From Nitrospinaceae bacterium (GTDB lineage Bacteria > Nitrospinota > Nitrospinia > Nitrospinales > Nitrospinaceae), in NCBI GenBank assembly GCA_029261395.1, contig JAJDBJ010000067.1, forward strand, positions 78,530 through 142,529: a stretch of 64,000 bases of DNA, read 5' to 3'. The notes below the pieces were generated by a model, which did no database searches, had not been told where the DNA came from, and saw nothing but the letters and a program-made list of their open reading frames with translations. Numbering within the stretch: the first letter of the stretch is position 1; every line of letters starts with the position of its first letter. Shown here in pieces: positions 32,677-40,437 of this stretch. The position numbers were made by a program, and so were the translations under genes.

Positions 32677-33705
32677 ATGAATATTTTTAAGAAACCCCTG
32701 ATAGGATTATTTTCATTAATATTTATTCTCACCATTACCAGCCTTTCTTATGCCAAGGCGATTCCATTAAGTTCGGTCAAGGTGGATACTCCACCTCAAT
32801 TGGATGGCAAGGGAGATGATGCGGCGTGGGCCAAGGCTAAAGGAGTAGAAGTTGAGGCAGAGGATGGGCCTGAAATAGAAATTAAAACGGTTCACACCAA
32901 AGACCGGGTGTATTTTCGTATGTCCTGGAAAGATAAGACCGAGTCCATTCATGGCGAGAAGTGGGTCTACAATGGGAGTAAGTGGGGAGTGAAACAGGAA
33001 AAAAGATGGGAAGACGAACCTCCGTGGGATGCGGATTCCGATCGCTTCTGTTTTCAATGGCCCTTAAGAGATGAAGTGCTGGTACAAAAATTCTCCAAGA
33101 AAGGATGTGCGGTACTCTGTCACAAGTCTGAGCGGGAAAATAAGATGTACACCAATGGGCCTCATGAAGGATCAGATATCTGGCAGTGGCGCGCTTCCAC
33201 TACAAATCCCCTGGCTTATATGGATGATGGTTACCTCGACCATACGAACCTTGCCAAAAAGGATGAAAAAGACGCGGACAAGAGAATAAACGCCGCACAT
33301 AAGTGGGATGAGCTTGGGAAAGGTGGATTAACCCAGGAGCGAAATAAGAAAGGCAAGGGACCCCAGTGGATGGCCAAGGCTTCAACCCAGGAGCCCTTTC
33401 TTATCAAAGGTCAGGAAACTCCACTTAATATGTCAAAGGTGAAAAAGGGAGATACCATCCCCGGGTGGTTGTTGGCCAAGCCGAACGGTTCGAGGGGTGA
33501 TATAGATGCTGTCGCAAAATATGATAAGAGTAAAGGCCAGTGGACTTTGGAGCTGAGCCGAAAACTAGTGACGGGTGATCCCGAACACGATGTGCAGTTT
33601 AATGATCTCACAAAAACCTATCACTTTGGCATTGCCGTCTGGGAAAACGACAAGCTTTATGGTCACACCAGAGTCAAAAAACCTATCGCTCTAAAATTTA
33701 AATAA
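32677..33705 (+). CDS. NxrC-like haem-binding gamma subunit (ethylbenzene-dehydrogenase-gamma family)
   Basis: 342 residues from the ATG at 32677 (AGAAAGGA upstream) with a signal peptide ending YAKA. The opening SSVKVDTPPQLDGKGDDAAWAKAKG is the hallmark of the haem-b binding domain found in gamma subunits of DMSO-reductase type II enzymes (ethylbenzene dehydrogenase, chlorate reductase, and NxrC candidates of nitrite oxidisers). In the middle, C144-A-V-L-C148-H149 forms a CX3CH motif, which might bind a c-type haem. No alpha or beta subunit gene is nearby, so it may serve an enzyme encoded elsewhere or act as a stand-alone electron carrier with the cupredoxin. Confidence 0.78.
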   Translation: MNIFKKPLIGLFSLIFILTITSLSYAKAIPLSSVKVDTPPQLDGKGDDAAWAKAKGVEVEAEDGPEIEIKTVHTKDRVYFRMSWKDKTESIHGEKWVYNGSKWGVKQEKRWEDEPPWDADSDRFCFQWPLRDEVLVQKFSKKGCAVLCHKSERENKMYTNGPHEGSDIWQWRASTTNPLAYMDDGYLDHTNLAKKDEKDADKRINAAHKWDELGKGGLTQERNKKGKGPQWMAKASTQEPFLIKGQETPLNMSKVKKGDTIPGWLLAKPNGSRGDIDAVAKYDKSKGQWTLELSRKLVTGDPEHDVQFNDLTKTYHFGIAVWENDKLYGHTRVKKPIALKFK

Positions 33706-33740
33706 AAGGTTGTCGGTGCATTAACAAACAAAGTCTCAAC

Positions 33741-34298
33741 TTAGTGCGGTTTGGTTTCGGCAGAGATGCGGTCCATCACAGCGAAGAGGACACCGCTCAG
33801 GACGAAGGCCATATGGATGGTCACTTTCCACAGCAACATTTCGGAATTGCCTTCGGTTGGATTCTTCGGGATCTCCATAAAGGTTTTCAAAAGGTCGATG
33901 GCGGAGATCGCGACAATCGCGCCGATGACTTTTAATTTGAGACCGCCAAAATCCACCTTGCCCATCCAATCGGGCCGATCTTCATGCTCGGCTACGTCTA
34001 TCTTTGAAATGAAAATCTCATAACCCGAAAAAATAATCATCAGCAGGAGCGATCCAACCAACGCCATGTCGACGAGGGTCAGAATGCCGATGATGACATC
34101 GCTTTCGGGTGTGGAGGTGACGTGGATTGATATGTGATAGAGCTCCTGTACAAATTTAATAAAGAGTAAAATGATACTGAAGACCAGTCCCAGATAGAAC
34201 GGTGCCAGCAACCACCGGCTTTTGAAAATAGTGGACTCCATACCGTGTTCGATTTTATCCATCACGGAGGACTTTTTGTTTTTTTGTTGGCCGACCAT
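33741..34298 (-). CDS. UPF0114 (YqhA-type) membrane protein
   Basis: 185 residues with four membrane helices (LAPFYLGLVFSIILLFIKFVQ trimmed, LVDMALVGSLLLMIIFSGYEIF, a third near LKVIGAIVAISAIDLLK and a fourth near VTIHMAFVLSGVLFAVMD). ESTIFKSRWLLAP and YEIFISKID are typical of UPF0114. Function is unknown. The 3' end of this gene is duplicated as a short relic at 27454-27507, and its stop faces the seven-gene block between the two. AAAGAGA precedes the ATG at 34298. Confidence 0.88.
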   Translation of the reverse strand: MVGQQKNKKSSVMDKIEHGMESTIFKSRWLLAPFYLGLVFSIILLFIKFVQELYHISIHVTSTPESDVIIGILTLVDMALVGSLLLMIIFSGYEIFISKIDVAEHEDRPDWMGKVDFGGLKLKVIGAIVAISAIDLLKTFMEIPKNPTEGNSEMLLWKVTIHMAFVLSGVLFAVMDRISAETKPH

Positions 34299-34432
34299 CA
34301 GTCTCTTTCTGTGTAGGATTTCAAGTGTGTGTCAGGACTCTATAAACAGGGTAAGGGGTTGGATCAAAATATGAAACAAAAAATCCGGTTCCGGGCGGAC
34401 GGCCAATGTCCCAAGCCTGTCAAAAGGGGACA

Positions 34433-34480
34433 AAAGAAAACCGCCGAAGACATCCCGTGTAAAGGTTGTCTCCGGCGGTA
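34433..34480 (-). terminator. Rho-independent terminator after tRNA-Pro
   Basis: On the minus strand ACCGCCGGAGACA pairs with TGTCTTCGGCGGT (one mismatch) around a 15-base loop and is followed by TTTCTTTT. It starts a few bases past the encoded CCA of tRNA-Pro. Confidence 0.85.
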
Positions 34481-34483
34481 AAC

Positions 34484-34561
<78 letters not shown>

Positions 34562-34654
34562 ATTTTTTATTTTTTTTAAATTGTCGCCCAAAGCTTGTCG
34601 GAGGGTTATATTGCAAATCCCTCCGGCCCTCCTTCATAAAGCGGGAGTCATCGT

Positions 34655-35284
34655 TTAATGTTTCGAATGGAGCTGGGAAATTTTCTGCCTCTGCTCCGGT
34701 GTCAACAGTTTGAGCAGATCGATCTTGGCGTCCACCATGCCGTGAATCTTTTTCGATTTGATCTGCGCGATCTGGTCGGCGATGGCCCGCATCTCCGACT
34801 CTTTCACTTCGCCGGAATGCACCAATCGGTCGAGCTCCATGTGAGCGACCTCGTGTTGCGCCTTCAGCATGATTCGCTCTTTGTCAAACTCGAATTTCAC
34901 ACTTTTGATCTGGCTGATTTGTGCATCCGTCAAGCCCAACGCCCCGGCGAATTTCAATACATGACGAAACGGGTCTTTTCCGTGGCCGCTATGACTTCCG
35001 CCACCGTAACCATGCTTGCTGTATCCGTACTTGCTGTGACTACCGCTTTTTTTACCGTCGCACTTCTTCTTTGATCCGGAGCCTTCTTTTTTTCCGTGAG
35101 GACTGCCGCCGTGCGGGTTTGCCTTGATGCCATGGGGTGATCCGTGGCTGTAGTCTTTACTTTTACTGCCTTCCGATTTATGGGGTTCGTCCGCCAGGGC
35201 CTGGACCGGAATCGTCAACAGGGCCAACGGCAAAATGAAGACCAGAAACAATCGTTTGAGGGAATGAATCGCTTGGGTACGCAT
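34655..35284 (-). CDS. Spy/CpxP-like periplasmic protein with His/Gly/Lys-rich region
   Basis: 209 residues with a signal peptide ending QALADEP. Residues about 33-105 are a low-complexity stretch of His, Gly, Ser and Lys (for example SPHGKKEGSGSKKKCDGKK, YGYSKHGYGGGSHSGHGK), likely to bind metal. The C-terminal 100 residues are helical with two LTxxQ motifs (LTDAQ and LTPEQ), the mark of Spy/CpxP/CnrX-like periplasmic sensors and chaperones. GGAGAACACC precedes the ATG. It may protect against metal or misfolding stress. Confidence 0.75.
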   Translation of the reverse strand: MRTQAIHSLKRLFLVFILPLALLTIPVQALADEPHKSEGSKSKDYSHGSPHGIKANPHGGSPHGKKEGSGSKKKCDGKKSGSHSKYGYSKHGYGGGSHSGHGKDPFRHVLKFAGALGLTDAQISQIKSVKFEFDKERIMLKAQHEVAHMELDRLVHSGEVKESEMRAIADQIAQIKSKKIHGMVDAKIDLLKLLTPEQRQKISQLHSKH

Positions 35285-35396
35285 GGTGTTCTCCTTGATG
35301 ACTTAGACGATGCGGCGGTAGTCCGCAGAAAATTCCCAACGGGAACCGCAACGTGGCGGGATGGGTCGTTCCACCCTCATCACATCGCTAGAAATA

Positions 35397-35473
<77 letters not shown>

Positions 35474-35485
35474 GTATAAAAAATT

Positions 35486-35562
35486 TGGGGTGAGCGACGG
35501 GATTTGAACCCGCGACCACTGGAGCCACAATCCAGAGCTCTACCGGCTGAGCTACGCCCACC
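35486..35562 (-). tRNA. tRNA-His (anticodon GUG)
   Basis: 77 bases including the extra 5' G (G-1) that pairs with C73, and encoded CCA. The acceptor is GTGGGCG with CGCTCAC, the anticodon loop is ATTGTGGC giving GUG, and the T loop is GTTCAAATC. The G-1:C73 pair is the identity element for histidyl-tRNA synthetase. Confidence 0.95.
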
Positions 35563-35746
35563 ATGAATTCAATTGTTGTGTTCGTTGTTTGAAACAGTTA
35601 GGCAGTTTAAACTATCTATCCCACTTTTGTAAAAAGAAATTTCAAATACGCGTCAATTGCAGGCGATGCCCATAACTAATTGATTTTATTTCTATTATAT
35701 GGATTTTTATGGTTTTGTCAGGAATATTGGGTCGATAATTAGAATT

Positions 35747-36217
35747 TTATTTGATGACACGCAGGTGACTGCGGTCTCGCTTGGGCGGCTTGTCGGATTT
35801 GTCGGGCTTGCCGGAACCCTCAACCGTCTTCAGCGGATGTTTCTTACTCGCCTGGGCGGATGGCGTGGCGCTTGCTGTGGCTCCTGCCGAGTCGCCCCAA
35901 TCGATATCTTCGGGGATACTGGTTTCCCAGACCTGACCCTTTTGCGTATCCGGCTCATAAATCGCCCACACGGCAGTGAAAGGGATGACGCACTTGTGCG
36001 CCCGTCCGCCGAAAGAGAATGAACCGTACACGCCATCCTCCAGCACATCAAAGGGCCGCCGGAAGTTGAGGCTGAGCACCAGATTCAGCATGGGATTGGT
36101 CTTGTGCGCCTTGGGGACTTCGACGTCCGGCTGGCGTGCATCCAGACAGACCATCGCATCGCCCTGAGTCAACATGGTGTTCAGAAACTCCTGCTTGTCT
36201 TTGTTGTCCTGAGTCAT
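35747..36217 (-). CDS. sspB: SspB-family ClpXP adaptor
   Basis: 156 residues from the ATG at 36217. The N-terminal 100 residues match SspB: KQEFLNTMLTQGDAMVCLDARQ (split), VEVPKAHKTNPMLNLVLSL, then YGSFSFGGRAHKCVIPFTAVWAIYEPD. The acidic/polar linker ends in the basic HLRVIK tail, which in SspB binds the ClpX zinc-binding domain. SspB delivers ssrA-tagged proteins to ClpXP in the cytoplasm. The gene is isolated between the tRNA pair and a divergent MBL-fold gene. Confidence 0.9.
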   Translation of the reverse strand: MTQDNKDKQEFLNTMLTQGDAMVCLDARQPDVEVPKAHKTNPMLNLVLSLNFRRPFDVLEDGVYGSFSFGGRAHKCVIPFTAVWAIYEPDTQKGQVWETSIPEDIDWGDSAGATASATPSAQASKKHPLKTVEGSGKPDKSDKPPKRDRSHLRVIK

Positions 36218-36321
36218 GGCCGTCAAAGTACCATAAATTGGTGGTCACTTAAAGTGATTCGATGGTACTATGGCCTAAATTGCTCCCTTTAATCGAGGAT
36301 ATAGAAAGGAAACGGCCAGGA

Positions 36322-37191
36322 ATGCGGTTTTTTAATTGTTTATGCGTAGGTTTACTGGTGTGGATAAGTAGTGCCGGTCCGGTGTTCGCACAGGAAGCGC
36401 GGCTGATGGAGGCCCTTCCGAATATTTATTGCATGGTGGACTCGACAGGTGATGGCGCCAACTCGACCTTTATTACCACGAAGGAAGGGGTCATCGTTAT
36501 CGACACCCGCGGCAGTGAAAAAGAGGCCGCGCAAGTACTGAAAGCCATCCGCGAAGCGACCCAACAACCCGTGGTCTACGTCGTCAACAGCCATTTTCAC
36601 AAAGAGAACATTAGTGGCAACGGCGTGTTCAAGTCCGCCCGTACGATCATCGCGCAACAGCAGACGCTGGCGAAGATTGTTACCGAAGCCGAACGCGAAA
36701 ACCGCAAAGTCACCCCGCCCAACCTTTCATTTAAAAAGCAATTGGAGTTGAAACTGGGCAAGTATCACCTCAAACTGGTTCACCCCGGACCGGCGCACAC
36801 CGATGGCGACCTGTATATCTACATTCCCAAATGGCGCATCATGATTACTGGCGGAATGGTGTTCAACCACATCATTCCATTTCTGGGCGACAGCGCGATT
36901 GATTCGTGGATTAAAGCCCTCGTGGAAATGGAAGATCTGGATGCCGAAGTGATCGTTCCCGGCCATGGACCCGTCGGCGGCAAACCGCTCGTCACCCAGA
37001 TGAAGCATTACCTCATGGAACTGAAACGGTTCGTCAACGACGCACTGGACGACCGTAAAAACCTGCCCGAAACGATTGAAATCGTTAAAGTAAAATTAAA
37101 AACCAAATACTCCGACTGGGAACACTTCGAACGCGTCGAAGAAAATATCGTCCGCGCCTACGTCGAATACAGCGCTAAAAGAGTCAGATAG
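36322..37191 (+). CDS. Exported MBL-fold protein with degenerate metal motif
   Basis: 289 residues from the ATG at 36322, with a signal peptide ending VFAQ. The fold is recognisable: GANSTFITTKEGVIVIDTRGS, VVYVVNSHFHKENISGN, HPGPAHTDGDLYIY and IVPGHGPVGG. The canonical HxHxDH metal motif is replaced by H91-F-H93-K-E95-N96, so the Asp and second-site His are changed. Later His residues (PAHTDGD, PGHGP) are kept. Related exported MBL proteins act in quinoprotein relay systems and thiol metabolism. With this substitution the second metal may be lost and hydrolytic activity is uncertain. A terminator follows. Confidence 0.85.
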   Translation: MRFFNCLCVGLLVWISSAGPVFAQEARLMEALPNIYCMVDSTGDGANSTFITTKEGVIVIDTRGSEKEAAQVLKAIREATQQPVVYVVNSHFHKENISGNGVFKSARTIIAQQQTLAKIVTEAERENRKVTPPNLSFKKQLELKLGKYHLKLVHPGPAHTDGDLYIYIPKWRIMITGGMVFNHIIPFLGDSAIDSWIKALVEMEDLDAEVIVPGHGPVGGKPLVTQMKHYLMELKRFVNDALDDRKNLPETIEIVKVKLKTKYSDWEHFERVEENIVRAYVEYSAKRVR

Positions 37192-37215
37192 CCCAGCGGC
37201 AGTGATGTCCTAATA

Positions 37216-37247
37216 AAAACCCCCTTCTCAATTGAGAAGGGGGTTTT
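37216..37247. terminator. Bidirectional Rho-independent terminator
   Basis: A perfect inverted repeat, AAAACCCCCTTCTCAATT with its complement, with A/T ends that serve both strands. It sits between the convergent MBL-fold gene and ilvB. Confidence 0.92.
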
Positions 37248-37278
37248 GTGTTTTTGAAAAGGGTAGACCGCCTGCGGT

Positions 37279-39072
37279 CTACGGTTCGATACCTTTTTCT
37301 TTCCAGTACTCGCGCAGGTTGTGCGTCTGGTTGAGTATGGTATCGAGATAGGTATGGCCGCCGGGGATCATCGGGATGACGTGCCCATGACTCTTGTCGT
37401 TGTACGGGTACTTGACGTCGAGCACGTACGGTCCCTTGTGCTTGAGCATACGCTTCAGCGCCGGCACCACTTCTTCCGGTTTGCTGATGGTTTCCCCTTT
37501 GATGCCGAAAGCGTCTGCGATTTCCGCAAAGTTTGCGTCACCTATGAATGTATGGCCGCGCAGGGATTTATAGAACCGGTCCTCCCACTGCGCCACCATG
37601 CCCAGGTGCGCGTTATTCAGCACGATGTTCTTGACGGGAATATTTTCGATCTTCAGCGTCTGCAGTTCCTGGATGTTCATCAGGAACGATCCATCGCCTT
37701 CGAAGTTGATGACTTGCCGGTCCGGGCACGCCACCTGTGCGCCCATGGCGGCGGGCAGTCCGAAACCCATGGATCCCAACCCGGACGAACACAACCACGA
37801 GCGCGGCGAATGGAACCGCCAGAACTGCGCAACCCACATTTGATGCTGGCCGACGCCGACGGAAACGATGCAATCCTTGTCCGCCAGTTTCTGTGTTTCG
37901 ACGATCACGCTCTGAGGCACGATAACTTTTTCGTCCAACTGGTAGTCCAGTGGGAATTCTTTTTTCCAACCCTGAATCTGTTTGACCCACGGTCCGATAT
38001 CTTTCTTCGGTTCGACCGCGTCGTTCAGCATCTTGAGCGCCTGTTTGAGGTCGCCCTGAACCGGCACGTCCACCGAAATATTTTTATTGATCTCGGAGGG
38101 GTCGATATCGACGTGGATGAATTTGGCATTTTTGCAGAACTCGGCCAGCTTGCCGGTCACGCGGTCGTCGAACCGGACGCCGAGCGCGATAACCAGGTCG
38201 GCGTGATTCATAGCGATATTGGCGTACACCGCGCCGTGCATTCCCAGCATGTGCAGAGACAGCGGATCGTCCATCGGGTATGTACCGAGGCCCATGACCG
38301 TGTTGGTGATGGGGATGCCGGTCTTCTTGACCAGTTTGCGCAATTCCTCGGACGCCTCGGAAGCAATGATGCCGCCGCCGGCATAAATGATAGGGCGCTT
38401 GGCTTCCTTGATAAAGTGAGCGGCCTTTTTGATCTGCTGAGGCGCCGGTTTTAAATTGGGTTTGTATCCCGGAACGTCGAATGTAACGTTGAAATCAACA
38501 ATCCCTTCCTGTTGCTGGATATTTTTTGGGATGTCGATCAGCACCGGTCCGGGTCGTCCCGTGCTGGCGATATGAAACGCCTCGTGGATGATCCGCGGAA
38601 TATCTTTGATGTCCGTAATCAGATAGCTGTGCTTGACCAGCGGGAACGTAGCACCAACGACATCCGCTTCCTGAAACGCATCACTTCCCATCACTGAGGT
38701 CGGAACCTGTCCGGTAATGGCAATCAGTGGGATGGAGTCCAGCTTGGCGTCCATGATACCGGTGAGCAGGTTGATGGCCCCCGGTCCGGAAGTTGCCATA
38801 CAGACCCCGGGCTTACCCGTGACGCGGGCATACCCCGCCGCCGCAAAAGAGCCTCCCTGTTCGTGCCGGGGCAGAACCATGCGGATTTTTTTGCTCAGGG
38901 TGAGCGCTTGGTGGATTTCCATCGAGGTTCCGCCGGGATAGCCGAAAAGCACCTCACAGCCTTCATTTTCAAGCGCTTTAACGATGATGTCCCGGCCCTT
39001 CATGGGTTTCTGGGACTTTTTGGCTTTATCAATGCTGATAATCTTTTTCACGGACGTCTGTTTGGGTGGCAT
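37279..39072 (-). CDS. ilvB: Acetolactate synthase large subunit
   Basis: 597 residues. After a basic, about 24-residue leader comes the thiamin-diphosphate enzyme core: VLFGYPGGTSMEIH, RHEQGGSFAAAGYARVTGKPGVC (shortened), ATSGPGAINLLTGI, SDAFQEADVVG, and the cofactor motif EGDGSFLMNIQELQT with later NNAHLGMVAQW. It catalyses the first common step of branched-chain amino acid synthesis. The regulatory subunit gene ilvN and ilvC, often adjacent, are not found next to it; the gene is monocistronic, closed by the terminator at 37216. Confidence 0.96.
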   Translation of the reverse strand: MPPKQTSVKKIISIDKAKKSQKPMKGRDIIVKALENEGCEVLFGYPGGTSMEIHQALTLSKKIRMVLPRHEQGGSFAAAGYARVTGKPGVCMATSGPGAINLLTGIMDAKLDSIPLIAITGQVPTSVMGSDAFQEADVVGATFPLVKHSYLITDIKDIPRIIHEAFHIASTGRPGPVLIDIPKNIQQQEGIVDFNVTFDVPGYKPNLKPAPQQIKKAAHFIKEAKRPIIYAGGGIIASEASEELRKLVKKTGIPITNTVMGLGTYPMDDPLSLHMLGMHGAVYANIAMNHADLVIALGVRFDDRVTGKLAEFCKNAKFIHVDIDPSEINKNISVDVPVQGDLKQALKMLNDAVEPKKDIGPWVKQIQGWKKEFPLDYQLDEKVIVPQSVIVETQKLADKDCIVSVGVGQHQMWVAQFWRFHSPRSWLCSSGLGSMGFGLPAAMGAQVACPDRQVINFEGDGSFLMNIQELQTLKIENIPVKNIVLNNAHLGMVAQWEDRFYKSLRGHTFIGDANFAEIADAFGIKGETISKPEEVVPALKRMLKHKGPYVLDVKYPYNDKSHGHVIPMIPGGHTYLDTILNQTHNLREYWKEKGIEP

Positions 39073-39236
39073 GGCGGATAAACTTCTAATTTTTAAGGTT
39101 AAAGTCCAACATATCTGAAAATAAAAATGATGTCAAATCCTAACCCCCGGAGGGAGAGGCGACCTAACATATAAACACAGGAAGGGCTGGAAATGCAAAT
39201 TTAGAGGGATTTTAAAGGGTGGGGGAGGAGAGAACG

Positions 39237-39266
39237 TTAAGGACGGCCCCGAAGAGCCGTCCTTAA
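39237..39266 (-). terminator. Hairpin after lipoprotein gene, possible terminator
   Basis: TTAAGGACGGC pairs with GCCGTCCTTAA around an eight-base loop, just past the stop of the gene at 39276 when read on the minus strand. The stem is strong but no good T-run follows, so termination efficiency is uncertain. Confidence 0.55.
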
Positions 39267-39275
39267 AGGTCACAG

Positions 39276-39953
39276 CTACTGCTGTTCAATCTTGATGGAT
39301 TTCAGGATTTGACTGAAAGACTCCTCGGAAACATCCGGACCTTCCTGCGGGCCGTACATGGAGACGATGAACATGTTACTGCCGCGCGGCACCATCCACA
39401 TGCGGGCCAGGGTCGGAAATTTCTGGTCACTTGCGGCAATGGTGTATTTGATCTTGGTATAAGCTCCGTTAATGCCATCGACATTGGCATCCTGGACTTC
39501 ATCCACATAGGTCAGGTCCGGATACGCACGTTTCAGCACTTCCGTGGACATATTCAAAATGTCCTTCGGAGGCATGCCTGCCACCGGTATATGCACCATC
39601 CTGACGTCCACACTCGGGTTGAGAGTGGGGTAGGGCTCCTGATACCGGGTGATTACCACCAGAGGTGCATTGGGGTTTTCCTTAATTGCTTTTTCCAGCT
39701 CGGCATCGTTCCATTTCGTGGACTCGCTTGCCGTTTTGACCATTTCCGGAGACAGATATTTCCAATCCATAGGCTTGGTCATGCTAAAGCCGGCACCTGG
39801 ATGATGAAAAACTTCCTCCCTCCCTGTGCTGGCGCTTGCTTCTGCCGGAGTATCCATAGTCGTGGAAGCATCCGTTTTTACCGTTCCGCTGTTGGATGAA
39901 CAGGCGGCGAACATCCATACGGACAGGAGCATGAAAAAGTAAATACGCTTCAT
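39276..39953 (-). CDS. Hypothetical lipoprotein
   Basis: 225 residues from the ATG at 39953, behind AAAGGAATG. The signal ends in MFAAC, a lipobox, followed by a Ser/Thr-rich linker. The mature domain opens FHHPGAGFSMTKPMDWKYLS and contains RMWMVPRGSNMFIVSMYGP near the end. This resembles PsbP-like or DUF1795-type domains that start with a short hydrophobic strand around a P-x-W motif. I do not assign a function. It is monocistronic. Confidence 0.6.
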   Translation of the reverse strand: MKRIYFFMLLSVWMFAACSSNSGTVKTDASTTMDTPAEASASTGREEVFHHPGAGFSMTKPMDWKYLSPEMVKTASESTKWNDAELEKAIKENPNAPLVVITRYQEPYPTLNPSVDVRMVHIPVAGMPPKDILNMSTEVLKRAYPDLTYVDEVQDANVDGINGAYTKIKYTIAASDQKFPTLARMWMVPRGSNMFIVSMYGPQEGPDVSEESFSQILKSIKIEQQ

Positions 39954-40437
39954 AATCATTCCTTTCCCAATGTGATCATTAAATTGTGGTGTCATTGATA
40001 ATGGATTTCTGAAAATAGTTTTATAAATTCGTTGGACCCGTATTGTGTTAATGACTCAATCCTTCATTGATGCATTGAATTCCTTCGAGAGGTAACTCCT
40101 CGAAGGTTTCTTTATTGCATTCAGGTCCACTCTCTTAGCGGAAGAAGGTCCAGGTACCCCTCCGGGAACCTCAGGCTCCAGTTTTCGTTTGTTGGGAATG
40201 ATCGTCCGAGTCCTTCTGTTTGTGAATTTCTAATAACATCGCTTTGAGCCCCAACTCTCGCTTTGCAGAACGCCGCAGGCGGTGGCTCCGCTCAGCGCGG
40301 CATGATTAAGAGGGGCTTTTTGATATTATTAGTTTACTTAGAATTTCTATGTATTGCCATTGAAATGTGCCGGGCGGCTCTTAACCTTTAAAATATGGGA
40401 GCTTAATTCCCTAAAAATACGGGGATGGAGAAGGGGG
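39954..40437. other. Long intergenic region with two hairpins
   Basis: 484 bases without a convincing gene. It holds a hairpin at 40082-40106 (CCTTCGAG with CTCGAAGG, then TTTCTTTATT) that looks like a plus-strand terminator although no plus-strand gene precedes it. It also holds a larger structured element at 40247-40321. An unannotated small RNA ending at one of these is possible. Confidence 0.5.
40247..40321 (+). ncRNA. Structured element with terminator-like end, possible small RNA
   Basis: The outer stem AGCCC..CTCT pairs with AGAGGGGCT and encloses a GC-rich inner fold (GCCGC with GCGGC around GGCGGTGGCTCCGCTC). The right side is followed at once by TTTTT. The shape fits a Rho-independent terminator with a branched stem, or the 3' end of a small RNA. 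Only its structure supports this; no family is recognised. Confidence 0.35.

Noticed and set aside
32677..33705. Evidence of a full nitrite oxidoreductase locus
   Set aside because: Only a gamma-like subunit is present. No molybdopterin alpha subunit or iron-sulfur beta subunit occurs anywhere in the window.
37321..38454. Long plus-strand open frame opposite ilvB
   Set aside because: It lies wholly antisense to a well-conserved gene and its translation (His/Arg/Val-rich) matches no family; it is a by-product of GC-rich codons.
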